Assembly: GCA_003326195.1 (NCBI GenBank) | Contig: LXQE01000154.1 | Coordinates: 123,127-187,126, forward strand | Source of the DNA: Nostoc punctiforme NIES-2108 | Lineage (GTDB): Bacteria; Cyanobacteriota; Cyanobacteriia; Cyanobacteriales; Nostocaceae | DNA length: 64,000 nt | Direction of reading: 5' to 3' | Shown here: one piece after another, positions 19,010 to 28,920 of the stretch | Layout of the letters: every line of letters starts with the position of its first letter | How positions within the stretch are numbered: position 1 is the stretch's first letter | The notes under the pieces: model-generated | Databases searched by the model: none | Told to the model about the DNA's origin: nothing | The model's input: the letters and a program-made list of their open reading frames with translations, nothing else | Translations under genes and position numbers: made by a program

Positions 19010-20128
19010 ATGAGGAAGAGGGGAGGAGGGTTATTAATTGAGGTGGGGGTGGTGGTTGCGATCGCACTTTTCCTCATTATCATTATGCCACTGTTGCTGT
19101 CGGAGTTTCGCCTGAATTTGTTGGGGCGATTTTTGTCGCTGGCGATCGCAGCTTTGGGTATCGATCTGATTTGGGGTTATACTGGTTTACTAAGTTTGGG
19201 ACATGGTATTTTCTTTGGTTTGGGTGGATATGCGATCGCAATGTACCTAAAACTCCAAGTCCCTACTGGAGAATTGCCTGATTTCATGGGACTTTATGGG
19301 GTTACAGAACTTCCCGCTTTTTGGCAACCTTTTTATTCGTTTCCTTTGACAATAGCTTTGGTGGTACTAATTCCAGGGTTATTGGCGGGATTGTTAGGAT
19401 ATTTGGTTTTCCGAAATCGCCTCAAGGGTGTTTATTTTTCTATCTTGACTCAAGCCGGAACTATTGTATTTTTCAACTTCTTTAATGGTCAACAACAATT
19501 TTTCAACGGCACGAATGGACTGATAGATTTTACAACCTTGTTTGGGGCAACGGTGAGCGATGCCAAAACACAGTTTATTTTCTACACGCTGACGGTAATA
19601 TTTCTCGCAGCCACCTACGGCATTTGTCGCTGGTTGACAACTGGACGCTTTGGGAGATTGCTGATAGCGATTCGTGATGATGAAAGTCGGGTAAGATTTT
19701 CTGGCTACGACCCTACAGATTTTAAGGTGTTGGTGTTCGCAGTTTCCGGTGCGATCGCTGGTATAGCAGGAGCATTCTACACCATTCAAAGTGGTTCTGT
19801 ATCACCCAGAGCAATGGATATTGCCTTTTCCATTGAAATGGTGATTTGGGTAGCTGTAGGCGGACGTGCTACTTTAATTGGCGCGATTGTGGGAACTTTG
19901 TTAGTCAATTATGCCCGCACTTTTTTAAGCGAACAATTTGCCGAAATCTGGCTATTTTTCCAAGGCGCACTATTTTTGATAGTCGTCACAGTCCTTCCTG
20001 ACGGTATCGTGGGATGGTTGCGTAGTCAGAATATTTCTCTTTTCCACCGTCATCAAGAAATTGCGACATATCCCACCTTGGAAGAAGACCCGGAAGTGCA
20101 ACATGAACGCGAAAATATTGGAAACTGA
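19010..20128 (+). CDS. urtC: Urea ABC transporter permease UrtC
   Basis: 372 residues, polytopic. IDLIWGYTGLLSLGHGIFFGLGGY and FSGYDPTDFKVLVFAVSGAIAG identify the LivM/UrtC family. A short CGCAGAG-type repeat fills the 30-bp gap to urtB. Its 3' end overlaps urtD by 26 bp, showing tight coupling. Confidence 0.95.
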   Translation: MRKRGGGLLIEVGVVVAIALFLIIIMPLLLSEFRLNLLGRFLSLAIAALGIDLIWGYTGLLSLGHGIFFGLGGYAIAMYLKLQVPTGELPDFMGLYGVTELPAFWQPFYSFPLTIALVVLIPGLLAGLLGYLVFRNRLKGVYFSILTQAGTIVFFNFFNGQQQFFNGTNGLIDFTTLFGATVSDAKTQFIFYTLTVIFLAATYGICRWLTTGRFGRLLIAIRDDESRVRFSGYDPTDFKVLVFAVSGAIAGIAGAFYTIQSGSVSPRAMDIAFSIEMVIWVAVGGRATLIGAIVGTLLVNYARTFLSEQFAEIWLFFQGALFLIVVTVLPDGIVGWLRSQNISLFHRHQEIATYPTLEEDPEVQHERENIGN

Positions 20129-20849
20129 AAATGTAACTGTTAGTTTTGACGGTTTTAAGGCTTTAAATCAGCTTAATTTTAGTATGGATGTGGGTGAATT
20201 ACGAGTAGTAATTGGCCCCAATGGCGCGGGAAAGACAACGTTTTTGGATGTAATTACGGGTAAAGTTCAGCCAACCGTGGGGCGAGTTTTATTCAAAGGA
20301 AGAAATCTGCGTTCTTTACCTGAATATAAAATTGCTCGATTAGGAATTGGGCGCAAGTTTCAAACACCCCGAATTTACCTGAACCTAACGCCCCGTGAAA
20401 ATTTAGAAATTACTAGTAACAAGAAAAAAAATGTCTTTTCTACTTTGTTTGAACATTCCAAGTCTGTTGAAAAGAATAATATTAAAGGATTATTAGAAAC
20501 CATCGGTTTAACGCCAAAAGCCGATATCAGAGCAGCTTTACTTTCTCACGGAGAAAAGCAACGTTTAGAAATTGGGATGTTAGTAGCACAGTCACCTGAT
20601 TTATTACTTGTTGATGAACCCGTTGCTGGTTTAACAGATGAAGAAACCTATAACATTGGCGAACTACTTTTAGCACTAGCGCAGAGCCATTCAATTTTAG
20701 TAATTGAACATGATATGGAATTTGTGCGTCAAATTGCTAAGAAAGTAACAGTATTACATGAAGGTTCGGTGCTGTGCGAAGGAAATTTTGAAGAAGTGCA
20801 AAATGACTCTCGTGTAATTGAGGTATATCTAGGAAAACAGGAAGACTAA
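20103..20849 (+). CDS. urtD: Urea ABC transporter ATP-binding protein UrtD
   Basis: 248 residues from the ATG at 20103 (MNAKILETENVTVSFDG), inside the end of urtC. Walker A GPNGAGKTTFLD, the ABC signature LSHGEKQRLEIG and Walker B LLLVDEPVAGL with the H-loop IEHDM are all intact. It is the LivG-type ATPase. The LivF-type partner UrtE, usually next, is not found; a DNA methyltransferase gene begins 63 bp downstream. Confidence 0.94.
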   Translation: MNAKILETENVTVSFDGFKALNQLNFSMDVGELRVVIGPNGAGKTTFLDVITGKVQPTVGRVLFKGRNLRSLPEYKIARLGIGRKFQTPRIYLNLTPRENLEITSNKKKNVFSTLFEHSKSVEKNNIKGLLETIGLTPKADIRAALLSHGEKQRLEIGMLVAQSPDLLLVDEPVAGLTDEETYNIGELLLALAQSHSILVIEHDMEFVRQIAKKVTVLHEGSVLCEGNFEEVQNDSRVIEVYLGKQED

Positions 20850-20912
20850 ATTTTTATCTCAAAAGCTCGACATGGTACTCTATATTTAGGCTTCTCAGAG
20901 ATAGAGTTTGAC

Positions 20913-22367
20913 ATGACTGCAAAGACCATAAAAGATATTAGCAATCCTGATACCTATAAAGGTATGTATTCTTTCCATAAATACTGGGGTAAAAAGCCAA
21001 CTGAAAGTATTGCTTTTTTTATACAAAATTATACAGATGAGTCAGATATAGTTCTTGATCCATTTTTAGGTTCAGGTTTTATCAGTAGAGAATGTTTGTA
21101 CCGAAGAAGAAGATTTATTGGAATTGATATTAATCCTTTTGCAATTGAACATACCAACTTCTTATTAGAACTTCCAAAAGCTTCGGAATTTAAATCAGCC
21201 CTACAAGAGATTGAAACAAATATTAAACAGAAAATCAATGAGACATATTTCACCATTAATGGAGAAATAGCATCGCATTATTTATGGAGTAATGGTGAAA
21301 TTTTAAAAGTATGGATGAAGCCAAAGGCAGGTAGGAGTAGAATTGAGATAGAAACAACAAGCTTTGATTTAGAAAAACTTGACTATTTTTCTCAATATTC
21401 AATAAGGAATATTAGAAAACTTACTTTTTTTACAAATTCAAGAATTAACTCAAGTAATCAAATGTCAATCTACGATTTGTTTACTCGTAGAGCTTTGTAT
21501 AATATTGATTTAATACTGGATGAAATTAAACTATTTCCAGATGCAATTCAAAAAGCTTTATTATTAACTCTTACTTCTTCATCAGGGCAAATGTCATCTA
21601 TGGTATTTGCAATAACCAATCGAGGAAAAACCAAGAATCAAATTTCTAATAAAATTGAGGTCGGCAGTTGGGTGATTGGCTATTGGAGACCAGAATTACA
21701 TTTTGAGATCAATGTTTGGAATTGTTTTGAGAGTAGAGCTAAAAAACTCTATAAAGCATTAATTGATATTAGCGATCAGAAATATCCAAGACATGAATCA
21801 ATAAACGCGCTCTTAGAAAGTAGACAAGGAGCATTAATTATTAATGATGATTGCATAGATATACTCCAAAAGATACCAGAAAAAACTATAAAACTGATTT
21901 GCACTGACCCTCCACATAGCGATCGAATTCCATACCTCGAATTAAGTGAAATATGGAATTCTATTTTAAATAAAAATGTTAACTTTGAGAAAGAAATAAT
22001 TGTTTCTAACGCCAAAGAGAGAAATAAAAAGAAGAACCAGTATATTGAAAATATGAAACTGTTTATAGGTGAAGCTAGTCGGATTCTTACTGATGATGGA
22101 ATGTTTTTAATGTACTTCAATGCCCGTGATCAAGAAAGCTGGAAATTCTTAGAAATTCTTGAAAATAATTCTAATTTAAAATTTATTGGGGCTTTTCCTA
22201 TGGAATATTCTGCAAACTCAGTAGTGCAAGATAATAGAAAAGGTGGAATGAAAACAGATTATGTTCTCGTCCTCAAACGAAAAGGATGTAGTATTAATTC
22301 TCAGCAGGAACTTAATAAGATACCAGGTTGGTCAACTTCACTACCCAAAATAGCGTCAGCAATATAA
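20913..22367 (+). CDS. DNA methyltransferase (N4/N6 amino type) of a putative restriction-modification pair
   Basis: 484 residues, visibly more AT-rich and lysine/asparagine-rich than the urt genes. The N-terminal MYSFHKYWGKKP and DPFLGSGFISRE (motif I, SAM binding) come before LICTDPPHSDRIPYLE (motif IV, DPPH in place of DPPY), an order found in permuted or beta-type amino-methyltransferases. Between them lies a long stretch (about 120-310) that may be the target-recognition region. It is followed 24 bp later by a putative endonuclease gene. Likely acquired laterally. Confidence 0.82.
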   Translation: MTAKTIKDISNPDTYKGMYSFHKYWGKKPTESIAFFIQNYTDESDIVLDPFLGSGFISRECLYRRRRFIGIDINPFAIEHTNFLLELPKASEFKSALQEIETNIKQKINETYFTINGEIASHYLWSNGEILKVWMKPKAGRSRIEIETTSFDLEKLDYFSQYSIRNIRKLTFFTNSRINSSNQMSIYDLFTRRALYNIDLILDEIKLFPDAIQKALLLTLTSSSGQMSSMVFAITNRGKTKNQISNKIEVGSWVIGYWRPELHFEINVWNCFESRAKKLYKALIDISDQKYPRHESINALLESRQGALIINDDCIDILQKIPEKTIKLICTDPPHSDRIPYLELSEIWNSILNKNVNFEKEIIVSNAKERNKKKNQYIENMKLFIGEASRILTDDGMFLMYFNARDQESWKFLEILENNSNLKFIGAFPMEYSANSVVQDNRKGGMKTDYVLVLKRKGCSINSQQELNKIPGWSTSLPKIASAI

Positions 22368-22391
22368 GATGAAGATTTTTAAGGATTTGCT

Positions 22392-23504
22392 ATGAAGAAT
22401 TTTTCTTATTGGAAAGGATTATATGACAGCGATAATTTAACAGAATTTAATACAGATTATGCAGGTCAATTATGGTTAAAAACTAAATCTATCATAAGAA
22501 AAGAATTAGTTTCAGAATTTGTCAAAAAATATTCGTTCGTCTTAAATACTAGCAGCTTAAACGGACAGTTCGAGGAATTATTTCTGCTTTTGCAATCAAA
22601 TCTACCTCAGTCTCATCAGCAATTAGATTTATATATTAAGCAAAAGAATGTAAAAATATTGGAAGCCTTAAATAAGGAAAGTCTCGTTTCTGAATTATAT
22701 AAATTGAAAACATTTGAATGGGGAGGTGATTATCAAAATTCACTGGATAAATACTTGGTAAGCCATTATATAAAAACGAAAGGTATCATATCTTATGACA
22801 TATTGATGTCTAAGTTCGAGACAGAGGTAAATCGTGTTGTTCAAGGATATGTATTGAATAGTTGGTATAACCATTGGTCTAGTATTTTAATTGAGCATAT
22901 CTTTAAATCGCATCCATTTATTTTACCTACTGTTGGACAAATTAAGAGTGTCGATTTTTTTATTAAAAATATACCTTTTGATTTAAAGGTTACTTATTTT
23001 CCATCAGAATATTTAAAATCAAAGAGGAAGGAAAAGAATCTTCCTGTTGAACTTACTTTTTTAAAGAAAAAAGCAAAGGAGCTTTCAATTAACTTTGATA
23101 AAACTGCAAAAACTTCCAATATATATTATGAAATAACTGAAAAGTTAAGAGATCGAAATGACAATGTATCTGAATCTGTTCTTAATCAGTTGAAATCTGA
23201 AAACGTAGCAATTGTTAACGAAGCTCAACAGAATCCTAGAAATCTAGCAAAATGGTTGTATGAGAATCAGGGAGAAATGCGTTTTGGCTCAGAAAATCGC
23301 TTATTTCTTGTATTAATTGATACGAATGATTTTTCAAGCTCGTGGAAGCTTAAAAGGAACTTAGACCTTTTAACACCGACGATAAACACTTTTCTTGATA
23401 CTTTTAGCTCAAAGCAAATATCAGATTTAAAGATGAATTTTAATTATCCTGGTAAACCACAAACATTTAGTGCTTTAACAGATGTTATTTTCGTTGTAAA
23501 GTAA
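22392..23504 (+). CDS. Putative PD-(D/E)XK restriction endonuclease partner
   Basis: 370 residues, no recognised named family. The stretch VDFFIKNIPFDLKVTYFP (around residues 196-213) reads as a D...DxK nuclease core (Asp, then DLK after a beta-hairpin). The immediate, same-strand position after a methyltransferase, equal low GC and lysine-rich character support a restriction role. Specificity unknown. The gene is separated from the convergent glgX by a perfect palindrome. Confidence 0.6.
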   Translation: MKNFSYWKGLYDSDNLTEFNTDYAGQLWLKTKSIIRKELVSEFVKKYSFVLNTSSLNGQFEELFLLLQSNLPQSHQQLDLYIKQKNVKILEALNKESLVSELYKLKTFEWGGDYQNSLDKYLVSHYIKTKGIISYDILMSKFETEVNRVVQGYVLNSWYNHWSSILIEHIFKSHPFILPTVGQIKSVDFFIKNIPFDLKVTYFPSEYLKSKRKEKNLPVELTFLKKKAKELSINFDKTAKTSNIYYEITEKLRDRNDNVSESVLNQLKSENVAIVNEAQQNPRNLAKWLYENQGEMRFGSENRLFLVLIDTNDFSSSWKLKRNLDLLTPTINTFLDTFSSKQISDLKMNFNYPGKPQTFSALTDVIFVVK

Positions 23505-23656
23505 AACATTTTCATCAATATTTTTTAATGAGAATGCTTTTAGGTGAGCATGAATAAATAGCGGTCTAGCTTTCAATTATGAAACCCATCGGAATAATTC
23601 CATCTTGATACAAAATCTAATTAGAGTTACGAGTAAAAATTGTTGAAGCATTTTAG

Positions 23657-23692
23657 CAACTTTATAGAAAAATATATTTTTCTATAAAGTTG
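23657..23692. terminator. Perfect 36-bp palindrome between convergent genes
   Basis: The 18-nt half starting CAACTTTATAG is followed directly by its exact reverse complement with no spacer. It lies between the stop codons of the endonuclease-like gene and glgX, so it can serve as a bidirectional terminator. Confidence 0.65.
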
Positions 23693-23714
23693 AGCATCTT
23701 TTCTTCTCTTATGA

Positions 23715-25841
23715 CTAACTAATAAGGCGTAACACCATCAGAGAGCGATCTGTAACTGGTAAAGTTTGAGAGCCTGAAACTAATTTTCCCCGCTCTAAAA
23801 AGCGAGGTTCATTAGTGTCAATTACTATCTCCCAGACCTTCTCTTTAAATTCATTGGGCAAAGCAAAGTCAATTAACTCGTAGTGAGCGTTAAAAAATAG
23901 CAGAAAACTTTCATCAATAATCCGCTCACCACGATCGCCTGGAGTAGCAATTCCCTGGCCATTCAAAAAAATCTCCATTACTTTGGCATAACTAACTAGC
24001 CACTGCTTCTCAGTCATTTCACTGCCATCAGCATTAAACCAAGCAATATCATTAATGCCTGAACCGTGAATGGGGCGACCTTGAAACCATTTACGTCGTC
24101 GGAATACTGGATGCTGATGGCGAAAATTAATTAGTTCGCGTGTAAAGTCTAGTAAATCCGAGTTTGCTTTATGCAAATCCCAATGCCGCCAGGAAATCTC
24201 ATTATCTTGGCAGTAGACATTATTATTTCCCTTTTGACTACAGCCAATTTCATCCCCTTCTAATAGCATTGGGACACCTTGAGATAGCATTAGGGTTGCT
24301 AAAAAGTTTCGTCGTTGCCGTTCGCGCAAACGCATTACTTCTGGATCGTCGGTTTCGCCTTCTACTCCACAATTCCAGGATCTATTATGGCTTTCACCAT
24401 CTCTATTATCTTCCCCGTTTGCTTCGTTATGCTTTTCGTTATAGCTGACCAAATCATTTAACGTGAAACCATCATGAGCAGTTATGAAATTAATACTTGC
24501 ATTTGGGTTGCGCCCGTTGGTTTGATATAGGTCAGGGCTACCAGTAAAACAGTAAGCAAATTGTCCTATACTATCATCTACACCACGCCAAAAATCTCTG
24601 ACTGTATCCCGATATCTACCATTCCACTCAGACCAACGCAGTGGAAAATTTCCCACTTGATAGCCGCCTTCTCCTAAGTCCCAAGGTTCAGCAATCAGCT
24701 TCACATCTGCCAAGATTGGGTCTTGATGAATAATATCAAAGAAGGCTGATAGGTTATCTACCTCATATAATTCCCGCGCCAGCGCCGAGGCCAAATCAAA
24801 TCGGAAGCCATCTACATGCATTTCTATTACCCAATAGCGCAGGCTATCCATGATTAACTTCAGAACTTGAGCATGACGCACATTCAGAGAGTTACCACAG
24901 CCTGTAAAGTCCATGTAGTAACGAGGATCGTCCTTTACTAAACGGTAATATACAGAATTATCAATACCTCGCAAAGATAGCGTTGGCCCGAAATGATTTC
25001 CTTCGCCAGTATGGTTGTAAACCACATCTAAGATCACTTCAATTCCAGCAAAATGTAGTGCCTTGACCATTTGCTTGAATTCAGTGACTTGTTGTCCCAC
25101 CGTCCCACTAGCACTGTAACTAGAATAGGGAGCAAAATAATTGATGGAATCGTAGCCCCAGTAATTCTTTAATCCTTTATCTTCTAAATGTCCCGGATGA
25201 GATAGAAAATGATGTACTGGCATCAACTCAACTGCTGTAATTCCTAATTGCAGTAAATGTTGAATTGCAGCAGGATGCGCTAACCCGGCATAAGTGCCGC
25301 GCAACTCTTCTGGAATAGCTGGATGTAGTTTAGTAAAACCTTTGACGTGAGTTTCATAAATAACAGTTCTATACCAAGGTGTACCAAGCAGTTTATCGCC
25401 TTCCCAATCAAAAGATTGATCGACCACAACACACTTGGGCATTATTTTGGCATCATCTAGTTCCGAAAAAACTAAATCTTTTTCCTCAGCGTCTAGAGAG
25501 TAGCCAAAGACAGAAGGATTATTACTAAATTCACCGTCAATTGCCTTAGCGTAGGGGTCAATTAATAGTTTGTTTGGATTAAATCGATGACCTACCTCTG
25601 GTGCCCACATCCCATGTACTCTAAACCCATACTTTTGACCTGGACCAACTCCTGGTAAGTAACCATGCCAAACAAAATTGTTTTTTTCTGTCAAAGGTAT
25701 ACGAATCTCTTCATCATCGTTATCAAATAAACAAAGCTCTACCCCTGTTGCATTTTCCGAAAATAAAGCAAAATTTGTCCCTTTCCCATCCCAAGTTGCA
25801 CCTAAAGGATATACATTCCCCGGCCATAAAGCTACATACAT
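23715..25841 (-). CDS. glgX: Glycogen debranching enzyme (isoamylase type)
   Basis: 708 residues. An N-terminal CBM48 domain (PLGATWDGKGTNFALFSENA) is followed by a GH13 barrel with all four conserved regions: DVVYNHTGEG, DGFRFDLASALARE (nucleophile Asp), AEPWD (acid/base Glu) and ITAHDGFTLNDLV. It hydrolyses alpha-1,6 branches during glycogen breakdown in the cytosol. Length and order are normal for GlgX. It is transcribed alone. Confidence 0.95.
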   Translation of the reverse strand: MYVALWPGNVYPLGATWDGKGTNFALFSENATGVELCLFDNDDEEIRIPLTEKNNFVWHGYLPGVGPGQKYGFRVHGMWAPEVGHRFNPNKLLIDPYAKAIDGEFSNNPSVFGYSLDAEEKDLVFSELDDAKIMPKCVVVDQSFDWEGDKLLGTPWYRTVIYETHVKGFTKLHPAIPEELRGTYAGLAHPAAIQHLLQLGITAVELMPVHHFLSHPGHLEDKGLKNYWGYDSINYFAPYSSYSASGTVGQQVTEFKQMVKALHFAGIEVILDVVYNHTGEGNHFGPTLSLRGIDNSVYYRLVKDDPRYYMDFTGCGNSLNVRHAQVLKLIMDSLRYWVIEMHVDGFRFDLASALARELYEVDNLSAFFDIIHQDPILADVKLIAEPWDLGEGGYQVGNFPLRWSEWNGRYRDTVRDFWRGVDDSIGQFAYCFTGSPDLYQTNGRNPNASINFITAHDGFTLNDLVSYNEKHNEANGEDNRDGESHNRSWNCGVEGETDDPEVMRLRERQRRNFLATLMLSQGVPMLLEGDEIGCSQKGNNNVYCQDNEISWRHWDLHKANSDLLDFTRELINFRHQHPVFRRRKWFQGRPIHGSGINDIAWFNADGSEMTEKQWLVSYAKVMEIFLNGQGIATPGDRGERIIDESFLLFFNAHYELIDFALPNEFKEKVWEIVIDTNEPRFLERGKLVSGSQTLPVTDRSLMVLRLIS

Positions 25842-26346
25842 AAGTAAATCTTGAATAATTAATTTTTCTGTAAATAATTGATTTCGATTTTTTTGAATAA
25901 TTAGTTAAAATTTAAAGTTACTAATAATTCATTAAAATCACTAACATTTAAATTTAACTTATAAGTAATTTTGTTTGATCTATCATTAGTAATATAAATC
26001 TCTATTCCTTAAGTCAGAAAAATTAATGTCGAGGGTAGCAGGCTGAAGTAAAACTGCCCTATCTGCGACACGCTGCGCGATCTACTTTAGTAAAGCAATC
26101 AGAGGAAGCAAGAGTTTAAAATCCTCACTATTGCGTCAGTTTTCCACATGTATGGCTATTTACATGGCTCTAAATCATCCGATGTCTAATCCTCTCCCGC
26201 CTTCTTCAAATACAGATGTTCTGCGGTTTAACCCATAGTTAATTGACCAACAGTCTCATCTGAACTGGGGAAATATGACAGCGTGTCTTTTGACACGATT
26301 TTACTATTACAGCAACAATGCTACGTAGTGACTGTTTTTACTTGGT
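25842..26346. other. Divergent intergenic region between glgX and the TonB receptor
   Basis: 505 bp. AT-rich near glgX; a GC-rich dispersed fragment (about 26028-26090) follows, and CGTGTC TTTT GACACG (26282-26297) makes a small hairpin near the receptor gene. No Fur box or cobalamin riboswitch core was recognised. Confidence 0.4.
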
Positions 26347-28455
26347 GTGAAAGAGAACGTGAAAAAGGATTTTTTGTTGCTAACAGTTGCTTTACCGAGT
26401 TTACTGATAGCGTCTCCTAGTTATGCTGCTGAGAGTGAAATTGAGCAGAGAAATACTAATAAATCAACCGAAGTCATTTTAGATATTCCGAGTTTGAGTG
26501 AAGTTGAGCTACCCGCTACTAATGCCGAATTATTAACTCAAGAATCTGTACCGATTCAAGTTAATCCAGAAGAAACTCAGCCAGAAACAGAGCAAACTCC
26601 GAGCGATGATGCAGACATTTCTATAGAAGCGATCGCAGAACCAGATAACCTACCTCAATCTACTCCAACTTACGTAATTGATCGAGAAGAAATTAAAAAG
26701 CAGGGTGCTGCAAGTTTAGCCGATATTTTGAAAAGAATGCCTGGTTTTGCAATCAATGATGTAGGTCATGGTGCAGATACTCACACAGGTACATACTACC
26801 GGGGAGCCTCAATTAATCAGTCTGTATTTTTGATTAATGGCAGACCGATTAACAACAATGTCAACACTTATCATGGTGGCACTGATTTAAATAGTATTCC
26901 TGTAGAGGCGATTGAACGAGTGGAATTATATAGCGGCACCGCCTCCGCTTTATTTGGTTCCTCAGCCTTTGGAGGAGTTGTCAATATCATCACCAAAGAA
27001 GGTTATGGCAAACCTAAATTGAGTGGTAATGCAGAATTTGGCTCATTGAATTTAAATAATCAACAAGTAACTTATGGTGGTTCATCTGATAAGGTAAAGT
27101 ACAACTTTAGCTTTGAAAGATTCTTTACAGATAACCGTTACCCAGTTCCTGTAGGTGCAGCAAATCGTGATGAAAAGGGGTTTTTATCAAATGCAGACAC
27201 AGCGACAAGTACATACTTTGGTAGCATTGGAGTAGATTTAGATCAGAAAAATTCATTGAATTTAGATGTTACTACACTCAGCAGTCGTCGCGGCTTAATT
27301 TATTTTGGGTTTCCTCTCCAAAGAGATAGATTAGACCACGATGGTTTAAATCTTGGCTTATCTTGGAAAACTCGGCTAGGTAATGGCGAAAGCTCTAACC
27401 TGACAACCTCAATTGGTTATAACCAAGATTATTTCAGCACTTATGGGCCTACAGGATCATTTTACCGTACAGGAGCTTTAGATACTCAACAACTTACAGC
27501 CAGGGTAGATCATGAGTGGAAAATTACTGCCAATAATAAATTGCGCTGGGGATTAGATTTGAAAAACACCGACTTAATCGGTGATGTTTTGAGTACAAAT
27601 CCTAGTAGGATTTCCAATAACGAAACTGAAGATCGGAGTTTGTTCAATGCAGCTTTATTCGCTGTCAATACTTGGAATATTAGCGATAATTTTCTGATAG
27701 ATTTAGGGCTAAGACAAAGCTTTGACAGCCAATTTGGAAATTATCTCAACCCTAGTGTTGGCTTACGTTATGCTGTCACACCAATAGTAGCAGTGCGTGG
27801 AAGTTGGGCAGGGGGACAACGTAATCCTGGGTTAGATCAGTTGTATGTTTATGATACAGTTCATGGTTGGGAACCTAATCCTGATTTAAGCCCAGAAATT
27901 GGCTCAACTTGGACTGCGGGAGTCGATGTTAATTTTTCTCAAAATCTGATTGGACAGTTTACTTACTTTGGTAGTAGTATAGGCGATCGCTTGGGAGTCA
28001 TCGCCGGAAAATGGACAAACATTGGATTAGTAGATACCAATGGTTTAGAGGCTGGATTGCAATTAAAAATTGCGGCTGGCTGGTCAACTTTCCTCAACTA
28101 TACTTATACAGATGCCCAAATAAAAACAGGGACAGAGAAAGGTTTACAATTAGGTTTAATTCCCTACTCTGTACTGCAAACTGGTGTGGGTTATCAAAAT
28201 TCAGGTTGGCAAGCTAACTTGTATGTTACCTATAATAGTGGCGCTCGTAGATCCATCTTCGCTAATCCTGGTGATAAGCCCACAGATTTTGCACCGTCTT
28301 TCGTGAATTTAGATTTGAGCGGACGTATACCTCTAACTAGCAATTTAGGACTAACAGTTTACTTAGAAAATCTACTCGGTGAGCAATATGAGCGAGTTAA
28401 TCGCATATATAGCCCTGGATTTACTTTTCGTGTGGGTTTAAGCGCCAATTTTTAG
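26347..28455 (+). CDS. TonB-dependent outer-membrane receptor
   Basis: 702 residues starting at GTG (26347; an in-frame GTG at 26359 is an alternative). Signal peptide LLLTVALPSLLIASPSYAA, then an acidic linker rich in Glu and Pro. The plug domain (about 115-225) contains TPTYVIDREEIKKQGAAS, YRGASINQSVFLINGRP and GTASALFGSSAFGGVVNII. A 22-strand beta-barrel follows, ending FTFRVGLSANF with the terminal Phe. Such receptors import siderophores, heme or cobalamin; the ligand is not evident. No transporter genes are adjacent. Confidence 0.9.
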   Translation: MKENVKKDFLLLTVALPSLLIASPSYAAESEIEQRNTNKSTEVILDIPSLSEVELPATNAELLTQESVPIQVNPEETQPETEQTPSDDADISIEAIAEPDNLPQSTPTYVIDREEIKKQGAASLADILKRMPGFAINDVGHGADTHTGTYYRGASINQSVFLINGRPINNNVNTYHGGTDLNSIPVEAIERVELYSGTASALFGSSAFGGVVNIITKEGYGKPKLSGNAEFGSLNLNNQQVTYGGSSDKVKYNFSFERFFTDNRYPVPVGAANRDEKGFLSNADTATSTYFGSIGVDLDQKNSLNLDVTTLSSRRGLIYFGFPLQRDRLDHDGLNLGLSWKTRLGNGESSNLTTSIGYNQDYFSTYGPTGSFYRTGALDTQQLTARVDHEWKITANNKLRWGLDLKNTDLIGDVLSTNPSRISNNETEDRSLFNAALFAVNTWNISDNFLIDLGLRQSFDSQFGNYLNPSVGLRYAVTPIVAVRGSWAGGQRNPGLDQLYVYDTVHGWEPNPDLSPEIGSTWTAGVDVNFSQNLIGQFTYFGSSIGDRLGVIAGKWTNIGLVDTNGLEAGLQLKIAAGWSTFLNYTYTDAQIKTGTEKGLQLGLIPYSVLQTGVGYQNSGWQANLYVTYNSGARRSIFANPGDKPTDFAPSFVNLDLSGRIPLTSNLGLTVYLENLLGEQYERVNRIYSPGFTFRVGLSANF

Positions 28456-28920
28456 GTATTCAATGTAGAGATTTTATCGAACAGAAGTCAGGAGTCAGGA
28501 GTTAGAATTCAGTTGGGTATTTTGTACGAATTGCAGATGAATAATCGGCGTTTTTGCACTCCACCAAATCGTAGATTTGATGTTCGTCTCCCCTTGGGAG
28601 ACGCCAAAGGCGAACAATCAGTCGCCAGTCTGAATAGCCAACTGATAGCGCAGCGGTAGCGAGTATTCTCCCAAGGGGAGACGCCAAGGGCGATAGCGTA
28701 GCGTTAGCGAGTCTTGTCTGCGACACGCTACGCGAACGAGCGTCACGAGCGTCGAGTCTTGATTCTGATTCCTGAATTCTGACTTCTGAATTCTTCTTAT
28801 TTTACAGCACTTTTTTGGTAAAGACGACGCTCCGCCGTATAACATAGTGCGTTAAGCTAAAGCCATAATGACCATACTTAAAATTTACTTTTAATCTAAA
28901 ATCTAAAATTTAAAATTGCT
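28456..28920. repeat. Repeat-filled intergenic block
   Basis: AAGTCAGGAGTCAGGAG-type sequence at 28482-28500 faces its inverted counterpart near 28745-28795. Between them are GC-rich repeats of the CTCCCCTTGGGAGACGCC and GACACGCTACGCG kind. The whole looks like several nested dispersed repeats. Confidence 0.6.

Noticed and set aside
20913..23504. Remnant of urtE hidden in or after the methyltransferase pair
   Set aside because: No Walker A, ABC signature or LivF-like sequence was seen in any frame of this stretch or in 23505-23714.
25842..26346. Cobalamin riboswitch or Fur box upstream of the TonB receptor
   Set aside because: No B12-box core or Fur-type palindrome could be found by eye.
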